33,847 nucleotides of DNA from BS150m-G50 sp964501185 [NCBI: uncultured Bacteroidia bacterium] (GTDB lineage: Bacteria; CAIWAD01; BS150m-G50), in assembly GCA_964501185.1 (NCBI GenBank), contig CAZCRT010000029.1, positions 5,103 through 38,949 on the forward strand, in the 5' to 3' direction. The notes under the pieces are model-generated. The model worked only from the letters and a program-made list of their open reading frames with translations. It ran no database searches and was not told the DNA's origin. Position numbers and translations under genes: made by a program. Below are positions 24,723 to 31,693 of this stretch, one piece after another (position 1 is the stretch's first letter; the number at the start of each line of letters is the position of its first letter).

Positions 24723-25238
24723 TCAGGTGAAGATTATCGATGCGCCAGCGGACTTCTCATAGAATTCTCCTACTGTAAGTACACCTTCCACCTGTGGTAA
24801 CAGGTCATCCTTTGTCAACTTGAACATATCCATAGCTAACTTGCATGCGTAGATTCCGGCTCCGGAGTCGGAAATCATTTCCAGAAACTCACCCACTGGT
24901 GGTATATCCAGCTCCTCCATCTCCCGCTTCATCATCCAGGTCGACAGACTGGAAACACCAGGAATAGCACCCATCAAAGTCGGGAATGGCATCGTCACCG
25001 GCATCTTCATCATCGGCATGGCCAGGTTTAGAGCTGAATTACCCACAGTTGCCACCTTCAGATCATCATAGGTCTTCTTCATGATGGCTTTCATACCAAA
25101 GAAGGTGAAAAACAGTGTCGCTTCGATGCCCTCCATACGGGCTCCGTTGGCCAGAATCAGCGAAGGATAAACCTCGTCCAGACCACCTTTGGCACAGATA
25201 ATGGAAACCTTCTTGATCGGGTCCTGTAAGTTGCTCAT
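24723..25238 (-). CDS. DsrE-like sulfur-transfer family protein
   Basis: This 171-residue protein resembles the DsrE/DsrF-like family (larger peroxiredoxin-family or DrsE-like members). It has an N-terminal strand VSIICAKGGLDEVYPSLILANGARMEGIEATLFFTFFG, a hydrophobic Met-rich middle (LAMPMMKMPVTMPFP, which can lie against a membrane), and ISDSGAGIYACKLAMDMF. The cysteine near residue 131 is at the position used for persulfide transfer in this fold. GAGGAGATAAA precedes the ATG. It lies 55 bases after the DsrC-like gene as the last gene of the sulfide-oxidation module. It is thought to accept or pass on sulfane sulfur generated by SQR; that role is inferred from family and context. Confidence 0.82.
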   Translation of the reverse strand: MSNLQDPIKKVSIICAKGGLDEVYPSLILANGARMEGIEATLFFTFFGMKAIMKKTYDDLKVATVGNSALNLAMPMMKMPVTMPFPTLMGAIPGVSSLSTWMMKREMEELDIPPVGEFLEMISDSGAGIYACKLAMDMFKLTKDDLLPQVEGVLTVGEFYEKSAGASIIFT

Positions 25239-25293
25239 TTTATCTCCTCATTTCATTAGACCTGCTTGCCACAGGGTATCAGTTCCTGGAATC

Positions 25294-25611
25294 CTAGATA
25301 CACCCCTGTGGTTTGGTGATACCGGCGATCCTGGCCGCTTTCTTTGCGGGACCACCTGGAAACAGCTGATACAGCTCCTTGGTTGGCACACCGCTTTTCT
25401 TGTTCAGGCGTCGAATCGAAGGACCGGTACCGTTGGTTTCGAACTCCATCCGCATAAAGTTGATCACAACCAGGTGCCTGTCGGTCAACTCTTCGATCCC
25501 TTCTTCGCTGGCAATTTCACGAGCTATCTCTTCAGTCCAGTCCTTATAGTCAGTCAGATAACCCTCGTCATCAACAGTTACGGTTTTTCCAGCAATTGTC
25601 ATTTCAGGCAT
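25294..25611 (-). CDS. DsrC/TusE-like sulfur carrier with only the C-terminal cysteine
   Basis: This 105-residue protein is a DsrC/TusE/DsvC-family member: YLTDYKDWTEEIAREIA, LTDRHLVVINFMR, GTGPSIRRL, LFPGGPAKKAARIAG and the flexible C-terminal arm ITKPQGCI. The penultimate Cys corresponds to the essential carrier cysteine. The second cysteine of true DsrC, ten residues earlier in the KqaCkiAG-type motif, is Ala here. This is the TusE-like state, which carries persulfide but cannot form the intramolecular trisulfide made with DsrAB; no dsrAB is present in the window. The ATG at 25611 is chosen because GAGGAGAG lies seven bases upstream; it overlaps the DUF1641 stop region by eight bases. Confidence 0.85.
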   Translation of the reverse strand: MPEMTIAGKTVTVDDEGYLTDYKDWTEEIAREIASEEGIEELTDRHLVVINFMRMEFETNGTGPSIRRLNKKSGVPTKELYQLFPGGPAKKAARIAGITKPQGCI

Positions 25612-26296
25612 TAAACTCTCCTCTATGATTCTGTGGTTCTTCACTCAGACTTTTTACTAAGGCTATTATAACTTCCAATCCCCGTTTCATTTCCGGGGTA
25701 TTGAAATCTCTGATAAGTTTCCAGGTTGTATATTTCTGATTACCGGTTTCACCGGCTTGAGCCAGGCTGGTGAGTGCATTGTTCACACGGCCCAGCACTT
25801 CCGGTCGGGTCAGTTGTTGTGCGGTTTCCAGCAGGGGGCTGAGATTGTCTCCCAGACGGCGCAGATCCTCCACCTGGTATTGCGATATGAAACGATCTAA
25901 AGCATTCATCAACTCACGCAAAAAGTCGAAATACCCCTTCCGGTCCAGTTCGTCCAGTTTCAGCAACGCGTCGTTGAACAGCTCCATGGCAAGTGGTCGT
26001 CCATCGGTCATGAAATCAAGCATACTCTCCAGCTGGCTGATGAGACCGCTGATATTACGGGTGTGGCGCACCATTTTTTTTGCCAGGTGCAGAAAGTCAC
26101 CGGTCTGGACAAAGGGTGCAACGTCCTCCAGTTCAACTACAGCAGCCTGGAAGAGATCCTTACCTACCCGGTTGAGATCATCTTTAAGCTGCGACATCTC
26201 ATCACGCTGTCGTGCCATTGTTGCCAGTTGAGCGCCGATAATATCCAGTTTGTCCTCGATCTGGGAGAGCCGGGCTTCGGTAGTATTATCACTCAT
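25604..26296 (-). CDS. DUF1641 protein linked to sulfide:quinone oxidoreductase
   Basis: This 230-residue, largely helical protein has an N-terminal coiled coil (about 5-50) and a C-terminal DUF1641-type segment (YTTWKLIRDFNTPEMKRGLEVIIALVKSLSE). There is no signal peptide, few hydrophobic stretches and no cysteine. Members are often found next to SQR or other NAD(P)/FAD oxidoreductases; the molecular role is unknown, and a scaffold or regulator of SQR is only a guess. The ATG at 26296 is favoured (GAGG five bases upstream) over the GTG just before it; its A overlaps the SQR stop (TGATG). Confidence 0.8.
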   Translation of the reverse strand: MSDNTTEARLSQIEDKLDIIGAQLATMARQRDEMSQLKDDLNRVGKDLFQAAVVELEDVAPFVQTGDFLHLAKKMVRHTRNISGLISQLESMLDFMTDGRPLAMELFNDALLKLDELDRKGYFDFLRELMNALDRFISQYQVEDLRRLGDNLSPLLETAQQLTRPEVLGRVNNALTSLAQAGETGNQKYTTWKLIRDFNTPEMKRGLEVIIALVKSLSEEPQNHRGEFNA

Positions 26297-27525
26297 CACA
26301 GCCTCTTGCCGGCCATTAACATCTCAGACTCAATCGGGAGCTCCGCTCCTTTCAACAGCAGGTTCCAGTACATCCAGCGGAACATGACCTTGCCGTAGTG
26401 GTTCATTCTGGTTTCTTCGAGTAGAGAAAAAGGCCCGATCCCCGGTAATGGGAATTTGCCCGGTAGTGGTTCGGTATCGTAGTTGAAATCGATAAGGATC
26501 CCTTTACCGAAACCTGACTCGATATAGCAGTTGGCATGACCATCAAATTTCGCGCGCATCGGTCTTCCTTCGATGGCACTGAGGAAATTTTCCTGCAGGA
26601 TGTCCGCCTGAAAATGAGCTACACTTCCCGCTTTGGAGCTTGGAAGATCGGTTGCGTCACCGATGACGAAAACGTTCTTATGTTCCTTTGATAACAGAGT
26701 ATGGGGATCTGTGGGGATGAAATTCAGTTCATCACCCATTCCCGAGCGCTCGATAACCGGATCACCCATGTTGGTTGGGATCGTTACCAGCAGGTCATAG
26801 GGAATCTCTTGATCTTCCCAGGATACGATTTTCTTCTGCTCGTTATCTACTCGAGCGATGTTGAAGTCCGTTACCAGATTGATGTTTTTCTTGCCCAGAA
26901 AGTCCCCGAAGACAGCTGAGGCACGTGGTTTGGTGAAAGCGCCGGGCAGGGGAGTAACTAACTCAATCTCCACCTTATCGCGTATTCCCTGTTCAGTAAA
27001 CCACCAGTCAGCAAGAAAAACAAACTCCAGGGGTGCAACAGGGCATTTAATTGGCATTTCAGTGATATTCAACACCATTCGACCACCCTCCCAGTATTTG
27101 AGAAAGTGAGCCAGCCCCTTTGCCCCCTCAATGGTATAGAAATCAAAAATGCTCTTGTACCATTCAGGACCTGTCATTCCCTCAGTCTCCTCCGGGTTTG
27201 TGCGGGCGCCGGTGGCGACAATGAGATAGTCGTAGGGCAGCAATCGGCCGTCCGCCAGTTTGATCTGATTCCGTTCCGGTTGAATCAGCTCTACCTGTGC
27301 AAAAATGGACTCCACACCGGGCGGAAAAAAATCCTGTTTGGGATTGACCACATCCCGTGGTGTATAAATACCAAAGGGAATAAAGAGAAAACCGGGCTGG
27401 TAGTAGTGTGTCTCGCGCTGGTCAACGATAGTGATGCGCCACTCATCCTTGTCCAGAACCGGCTCCAGCTTATTCAACATTACGGTGCCGGCAGTACCGG
27501 CGCCAAGGATCACAAGGTTCTGCAT
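26296..27525 (-). CDS. sqr: Sulfide:quinone oxidoreductase
   Basis: This 409-residue flavoprotein (longer N-terminal form adds 5 residues) oxidises sulfide to polysulfide or persulfide and passes electrons to quinone at the membrane. It has the FAD-binding GAGTAG motif near the start, YLIVATGARTNPE, and the second flavin motif NVFVIGDATDLPSSKAG. The sequence has exactly two cysteines, C161 (PIKCPVAPLEF) and C333 (HANCYIESGFG), matching the catalytic pair of SQR. The third cysteine found in type I enzymes is absent, which suggests a type III-like form. A C-terminal amphipathic helix region (NHYGKVMFRWMYWNLLLKG) could provide membrane contact. The second ATG (27525) is chosen: GGAGG lies eight bases before it. 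Confidence 0.88.
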   Translation of the reverse strand: MQNLVILGAGTAGTVMLNKLEPVLDKDEWRITIVDQRETHYYQPGFLFIPFGIYTPRDVVNPKQDFFPPGVESIFAQVELIQPERNQIKLADGRLLPYDYLIVATGARTNPEETEGMTGPEWYKSIFDFYTIEGAKGLAHFLKYWEGGRMVLNITEMPIKCPVAPLEFVFLADWWFTEQGIRDKVEIELVTPLPGAFTKPRASAVFGDFLGKKNINLVTDFNIARVDNEQKKIVSWEDQEIPYDLLVTIPTNMGDPVIERSGMGDELNFIPTDPHTLLSKEHKNVFVIGDATDLPSSKAGSVAHFQADILQENFLSAIEGRPMRAKFDGHANCYIESGFGKGILIDFNYDTEPLPGKFPLPGIGPFSLLEETRMNHYGKVMFRWMYWNLLLKGAELPIESEMLMAGKRL

Positions 27526-27683
27526 TTGCAGTGCCTCCATCTATTTGTTTGAAGTCATCACCACCCTCATCGGGTGTGATGCTAGATAATGGTCCTTCCA
27601 ACCTGTGGTGATTTATGATGAGCATCACTCAATCGGATTCACTCCGGAATTATTACTTTGAACCGGACAACTCGATGCAATTG
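27526..27683 (-). promoter_or_regulatory. sqr leader with repeated GTGATG/CATCAC dyads
   Basis: This 158-bp gap lies between merR and sqr. It carries a perfect palindrome TGATG-AG-CATCA (27616-27627) with outer arms GTGAT/ATCAC (27608-27628). A bulged hairpin CATCAC-C-ACCC / GGGTGTGATG (27556-27581) lies 31 bases before the sqr start. The shared GTGATG/CATCAC half-sites look like operator units or a leader switch. I could not find a convincing -35/-10 pair, so sqr may be read from the merR promoter. Confidence 0.4.
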
Positions 27684-28142
27684 CTACAGGTTCAGCTTGT
27701 CAATTTTCTTGAGCAGGTCTTTGAGATTCTCGCACTTTTCCGGCAGCTTGTAGACCGCGCAGGTCCGGCAATCGGTATTCATACAATCCGGCCCTTTCCT
27801 GGCAGCCATCCAGCAGGGACTGGTCACAGAATTGTAGGCATCACAGTTCTGCCAGTCCTCTTCAGAACAACCGCGAACCAGCCAGCAGGGGGTCATTGCG
27901 AACTGTGCCTTGATACCAGCAAGATTCAAGCCGTACTCGCTCAGGTTTTTGCGAATACACTTCAAACGGGCGATATCCACATTGCTGAAAAGGTGCCGGT
28001 TAGTCGTAGTGCGGTAGGGAATAATCAAGCCGCGGTCAATGTATTGACGGATGGAGTAGACAGACGTGCCTGAGAGTTCAGCTGCTACTCGCAGCGGATA
28101 CAGTGGCTGACTATCCGGTGTGACTTTCTGCTCTGGTCCCAT
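27684..28142 (-). CDS. MerR-family regulator with two-CW-like Cys/Trp-rich sensor domain
   Basis: This 152-residue protein has an N-terminal MerR winged helix (about 13-78; YPLRVAAELSGTSVYSIRQY, DRGLIIPYRTTTNRHLFS, DIARLKCIRKNLSEYGLNLA). The usual long dimerisation helix is missing. It is replaced by a Cys-rich domain with PCW repeated at 85-87 and 109-111 and further cysteines at 92, 100, 120, 125, 128 and 137 (DCRTCAVY). This resembles the 'two-CW domain' family and could hold a zinc or Fe-S site. Immediately upstream of sqr on the same strand, it probably senses sulfide, polysulfide or redox state; this is inference. A 41-bp near-palindrome covers its promoter. Confidence 0.82.
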   Translation of the reverse strand: MGPEQKVTPDSQPLYPLRVAAELSGTSVYSIRQYIDRGLIIPYRTTTNRHLFSNVDIARLKCIRKNLSEYGLNLAGIKAQFAMTPCWLVRGCSEEDWQNCDAYNSVTSPCWMAARKGPDCMNTDCRTCAVYKLPEKCENLKDLLKKIDKLNL

Positions 28143-28167
28143 TTATAACCACACTTTTTAAGGAAAA

Positions 28168-28208
28168 CTGTATCATTTACTACAGATGTTCTGTAATGAA
28201 TGATACAG
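28168..28208 (-). promoter_or_regulatory. 41-bp near-palindrome over the merR promoter
   Basis: CTGTATCATT (28168-28177) and AATGATACAG (28199-28208) are perfect 10-base outer arms. The inner parts TTACTACAG and CTGTAATGAA pair partly, giving 16 matches of 18 around an ATGTT centre. On the minus strand, TTGTCT (28222-28227) and TATCAT (28200-28205) form a -35/-10 pair with a 16-base spacer, so the palindrome begins at the -10 and runs into the transcript. This position suits autorepression by the MerR protein or formation of a leader hairpin. Confidence 0.6.
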
Positions 28209-28446
28209 AAAATAGCTATAAAGACAACCCGCTTCAAGATATATCTTAACCACCCCCATTTTTTCCCCCTGTCGGTAAATATTCCCCCTTTTTTCTCTCC
28301 ACTACATCTGTATCACTATAAATATCAACATTATGTATCATGGCACAGGGTTTGCCAGACAATATGTGACAATACTGTGTCTGTCAGCACTGGAATGTGA
28401 AACGCACTACCAGGTTTTTGAATATTTGAGTACTCATGGGACCCGG
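28209..28446. other. Divergent intergenic region with TGTATCA motifs
   Basis: No gene is seen. Between 28245 and 28300 the plus strand is pyrimidine-rich, with C-runs and T-runs. TGTATCA occurs at 28309-28315 and 28334-28340, repeating the arm of the merR palindrome. An open frame without stops runs from 28333 into the next gene, but its N-terminal part lacks a ribosome site and does not look like a signal sequence. Confidence 0.45.
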
Positions 28447-29925
28447 ATGAACAGGAATGAAGCTCATACGAGGAAACTGAGGCATTGGCGGCCATCTCTG
28501 AAGTCACCTTTGCTTCCCGCACTATTACTGGTTCTGATGCAGTTGAATCCTGCCAGCGGCAGGCTGAAGATTCAGAATCAGCCATTAGCGCTGGACGATA
28601 TAGGCGAACAGCAATTTCAGATTGTGGCAGAGGGCCTGTACAGCACAATGGCGGTTGACAGCACATTGCTGCAGACCGGATTGACAATAAGTTATGGCCT
28701 CAGTTCTCACCTGGTTTTCACAGCCGGTATCCCCTGGCAACAGCATACTTTCGGAAATGACAGCAAGATGGGGCAGGGAGATGCTCTGATGAGCATGCTG
28801 CTGCACCATCCGCGCCCCTTCGGTATCAAAATGCATCTCGGTTGGCGTACAACCCTGAGGCTGGCCTCCGGTTACAAGGAGGAGTTTGCCGGTTTTCCCA
28901 GCTACACCGCTGACAGGCTGGGATTTGAAAACCTGTTGATCTGGGAATATCAGAGACATCGTCTGAAGCTGGATGCCTGGGGCGGTTACTTCAGCGATCA
29001 GGCCTGGGAGCACCAGCGTTCAATCTGGGGTGCTGCCATGAGTTTTCAGCTGTTAAAGGACAATCTACTGCTGTTCACTGAATTTGGACACGAAGTCAGC
29101 CTGAATGACAAGAGTACTGAACAGCAACTGTTTGCAGGGTTGCGCGGAAACCTCGGGCTCGGCCTTGGCTGGTATGCCGGTATCGAACAGAAGCGAATTT
29201 CCGGAAAAGAATACCCCGGTCTATTTGCCGGAATAAGCTATACCAGACAGCCACAGTTAATGAAATCGATCGAGAGCCGTCATCTGCAGGTGGAGATGGA
29301 GCAGTTGTCTTCACAGCGAAGAGAAGCCCTCAGGAATGATACTATCTCAGTGATGTCACCTCCTGCCGGGATTCGACTGGCTCTCCTGCCATTTACCGGC
29401 AGGTGTGATCCTGCAATTGCAGAACAGTTGCTTTACAGCTGCCAGCGTACATTCGGAGTAGACTCCAACCTGACCCTGATTCCCGCTTCCCATATTCAGC
29501 AGGGCCTGAACGAGTTGAACCTGGCCGGGACAAACCCCCTTACTACAGGGCAGCTGCAGCAGCTGGGATTCTGGCTTGAAGCTGATGTTGTTCTGACAGG
29601 CCGGATAAATGAATGTGAGCACAGCCGCTTCGCTGCGGGGGGGATCCCCTGGATATTTCAACCGCAACGGCAGCAGTATAACCTGAGTGCCGAAGTCACC
29701 ATGCTGGCAGCCACTGATGGACGGCAACTTCACCATGTGGATATCCGGCAACAGCGGGAAAGAGCGCTCGCACCACATCTGTTCAGCTCCCCTGACCGTC
29801 TGGTGATACCGTTGGATTCACCGGCAGCTGCTGAGCTGCAACAGGAAGTCACAGACAGTTGGGCAGGCGCAGCACTGGATGCGCTCTTCTATGATAAAGA
29901 AATCGAATGGACAGTTGACGAATAG
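28447..29925 (+). CDS. Outer-membrane barrel-like protein fused to a CsgG/LpoB-like domain
   Basis: From ATG 28447 this is a 492-residue exported protein. An n-region rich in Arg/Lys is followed by LLPALLLVLMQLNPASG, a signal sequence. Residues about 30-260 alternate like beta-strands (GLTISYGLSSHLVFTAGIP, IKMHLGWRTTLRLASGY, LLIWEYQRHRLKLDAWGGYF), suggesting a small barrel. Residues about 305-490 look like a CsgG/LpoB/TolB-N-type fold: IRLALLPFTGRCDPAIAEQL, ADVVLTGRINECEHS, then strand-rich NLSAEVTMLAATDGRQL. I know no named family with this order. An upstream in-frame ATG at 28333 would add 38 residues before the signal. The next gene follows after 40 bases. Confidence 0.6.
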   Translation: MNRNEAHTRKLRHWRPSLKSPLLPALLLVLMQLNPASGRLKIQNQPLALDDIGEQQFQIVAEGLYSTMAVDSTLLQTGLTISYGLSSHLVFTAGIPWQQHTFGNDSKMGQGDALMSMLLHHPRPFGIKMHLGWRTTLRLASGYKEEFAGFPSYTADRLGFENLLIWEYQRHRLKLDAWGGYFSDQAWEHQRSIWGAAMSFQLLKDNLLLFTEFGHEVSLNDKSTEQQLFAGLRGNLGLGLGWYAGIEQKRISGKEYPGLFAGISYTRQPQLMKSIESRHLQVEMEQLSSQRREALRNDTISVMSPPAGIRLALLPFTGRCDPAIAEQLLYSCQRTFGVDSNLTLIPASHIQQGLNELNLAGTNPLTTGQLQQLGFWLEADVVLTGRINECEHSRFAAGGIPWIFQPQRQQYNLSAEVTMLAATDGRQLHHVDIRQQRERALAPHLFSSPDRLVIPLDSPAAAELQQEVTDSWAGAALDALFYDKEIEWTVDE

Positions 29926-29965
29926 TTGCGTCGCATTAAGAACGGCAGTAAGAGGAGGCAGGAAG

Positions 29966-31519
29966 ATGACACAGTTCGGTAAAGGGATAAGGCTTCAGAC
30001 GCTTCAATCCCGCACAGTACTGTTCTTACTCTTTCTGACAGTTATTGTATCCTGCGCCCGTATTCCTACCGCTGAGGACAATAATGCGCCGACTATCCTC
30101 GAGACAATTCAGACGACGGCATCCTCAATTCATCCCGGGCAAACCATTACTTTTACAATCACTGCAGATGATGCGGATGAAGATTCGTTGTCCGCTTCCT
30201 GGCAGGCTTCCTGTGGTACACTGTTAAGCAGTACGATTGACTCTGCCAGCTGGCAGGCTCCCGATTCAACCCAACCGGTCCAGATTATCTGCCGGGTTAC
30301 CGATCCAGATGGAGCTTATGCAGCCGATACCGCCTGGTTCAACACTGAAAACCGCGATCCGGAAATCACCGGCTGGCCGTCAGCCGTGACCTTTCTCCTC
30401 AACGGGAACGACAGCTGGTTTGCGGTTGCCGCAGTTGATCCGGACTCCCAGGAGATCAGCTACGACTGGGAAGTATCCTGTGGAACAATTCTGGAAACCG
30501 CTGCAGACTCTCTGCGTTGGATGGCGCCGGACTCGGTCACACAGGCCTGGATAAGTGCAGTTGTGAGTGACAACAGGGGTGGTGAAGCACGTGATACAAT
30601 TCAGGTGGAAGTGTACCGCGAGCTGGGTTGCGCCTGGGTTTGTAACCAGGGTGAGGGGGAAGTTGTGAAACTTTCCTCACGTGGAGCTGAGCTCTTCCGG
30701 GTGGAGCAGTTTGTTGAACCGGTAGCTCTGGCAGTCGACGCTGAAAACCGTCGTCTCTGGGTTGTTGACCGCGAGGAGCAACTGCTCTGGCGGCTTGACT
30801 TTGATGGGGAAAAACTCGACAGCCTTTTCACAGGAGGAAGACCGGAGGCGGCCGCAGCTGTAATTCAGGACGGTTCCTGCTGGATTGCCGATAGTGATTC
30901 CGCCTTTGTGCGACGGATCGCCGCTGATGGTGTAACCATCCTTAACACCGTGCGCGGTATGACACAGCCAACAGCACTGGCTGCAAATCCATGGACCGGT
31001 GAGCTGTGGGTCTGTGATCGAGGCGCTGGATCGCTCTACCGGATCGCGACGGATCTACCTGAAGAGACAACAATTAACGATACTACCCTGGTGCGCAGCA
31101 TGCATGGCTTTCAGCTGCCGGTAGACCTTGCAATTGAACCTCAAAGTGGAGCCTGCTGGCTGGTAGATCGACAGGCGGCAACAGTATACAGAGTGCTGGC
31201 AGACCTGTCTGATTCACTGGCGATAAGCGGTTTCAGTGACCCCCTGGCAGTAGCGGCCGGTAGCGGGACCGGTCTGGTCTGGGTGAGCGATGGAGGTTCT
31301 GAGGGCACCGTCAGTAAGCTCTTCTACGATAACCTGCAACTGCAGATAAGCGGTCTGGCCTGGCCACGGGCCCTGGCAGTTGATTTCAATGACGGCAGCT
31401 GCTGGATTCCGGAAACCGAGCAGAATCGTATTCTGCGTTACTCCGATTCAGGTGAATTGCTGACAACCACTTCCGGATTTAACTATCCGGTAGCGATCTC
31501 TCTTAACCGCGGATTCTGA
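29966..31519 (+). CDS. Lipoprotein with two Ig/cadherin-like repeats and an NHL-type beta-propeller
   Basis: From ATG 29966 the protein has 517 residues. The signal ends in lipobox IVSC (VIVSCARIP), so it is probably lipid-anchored. Two ~95-residue Ig/PKD-like repeats follow, each with an x-A-x-D-x-D-x-D calcium-type loop (ADDADEDSLSASW; AVDPDSQEISYDW) and a matching SCGT..L...DS..W.APDS element. The C-terminal ~310 residues form about six NHL-like blades, each with a hydrophobic-A-V/L-x-x...G..W..D repeat (ALAVDAENRRLWVVDREE, ALAANPWTGELWVCDRGAG, ALAVDFNDGSCWIPETEQ). Such proteins bind other proteins or glycans at the surface; no partner is evident. AGGAGG lies seven bases upstream of this ATG, better than an earlier in-frame ATG at 29879 inside the previous gene. 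Confidence 0.75.
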   Translation: MTQFGKGIRLQTLQSRTVLFLLFLTVIVSCARIPTAEDNNAPTILETIQTTASSIHPGQTITFTITADDADEDSLSASWQASCGTLLSSTIDSASWQAPDSTQPVQIICRVTDPDGAYAADTAWFNTENRDPEITGWPSAVTFLLNGNDSWFAVAAVDPDSQEISYDWEVSCGTILETAADSLRWMAPDSVTQAWISAVVSDNRGGEARDTIQVEVYRELGCAWVCNQGEGEVVKLSSRGAELFRVEQFVEPVALAVDAENRRLWVVDREEQLLWRLDFDGEKLDSLFTGGRPEAAAAVIQDGSCWIADSDSAFVRRIAADGVTILNTVRGMTQPTALAANPWTGELWVCDRGAGSLYRIATDLPEETTINDTTLVRSMHGFQLPVDLAIEPQSGACWLVDRQAATVYRVLADLSDSLAISGFSDPLAVAAGSGTGLVWVSDGGSEGTVSKLFYDNLQLQISGLAWPRALAVDFNDGSCWIPETEQNRILRYSDSGELLTTTSGFNYPVAISLNRGF

Positions 31520-31622
31520 TTTTCTCCCGGACCCTGGTCTGATAGTCCCCTGTGATAGTTATCCGCCCCCTGTATCAGCTGTTTTCGTTGCATTCCCGTT
31601 ATTTTTCTCTGCTTATTACCAG

Positions 31623-31652
31623 TTGATTTGTATCACATTCTACTGATACGAT
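31623..31652 (+). promoter_or_regulatory. MATE gene promoter with operator-like inverted repeat in the spacer
   Basis: TTGATT (31623-31628) and an extended TG-A-TACGAT (-10 at 31647-31652) are separated by 18 bases. Within the spacer and overlapping the -10, GTATCA (31630-31635) is inverted as TGATAC (31644-31649). A further TGTATCA lies at 31571-31577. MerR-type activators bind such dyads in the -35/-10 spacer, and the arm matches the palindrome over merR at 28168. Confidence 0.5.
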
Positions 31653-31693
31653 AACAGTACAGTCCAGTGTCAACATTACAGAAATCCTGCACT

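Noticed and set aside
25294-25644. Longer form of the DsrC-like protein starting at 25644
   Set aside because: The extra 11 residues overlap the DUF1641 gene, lack a ribosome site and are absent from the family; ATG 25611 has GAGGAGAG upstream.
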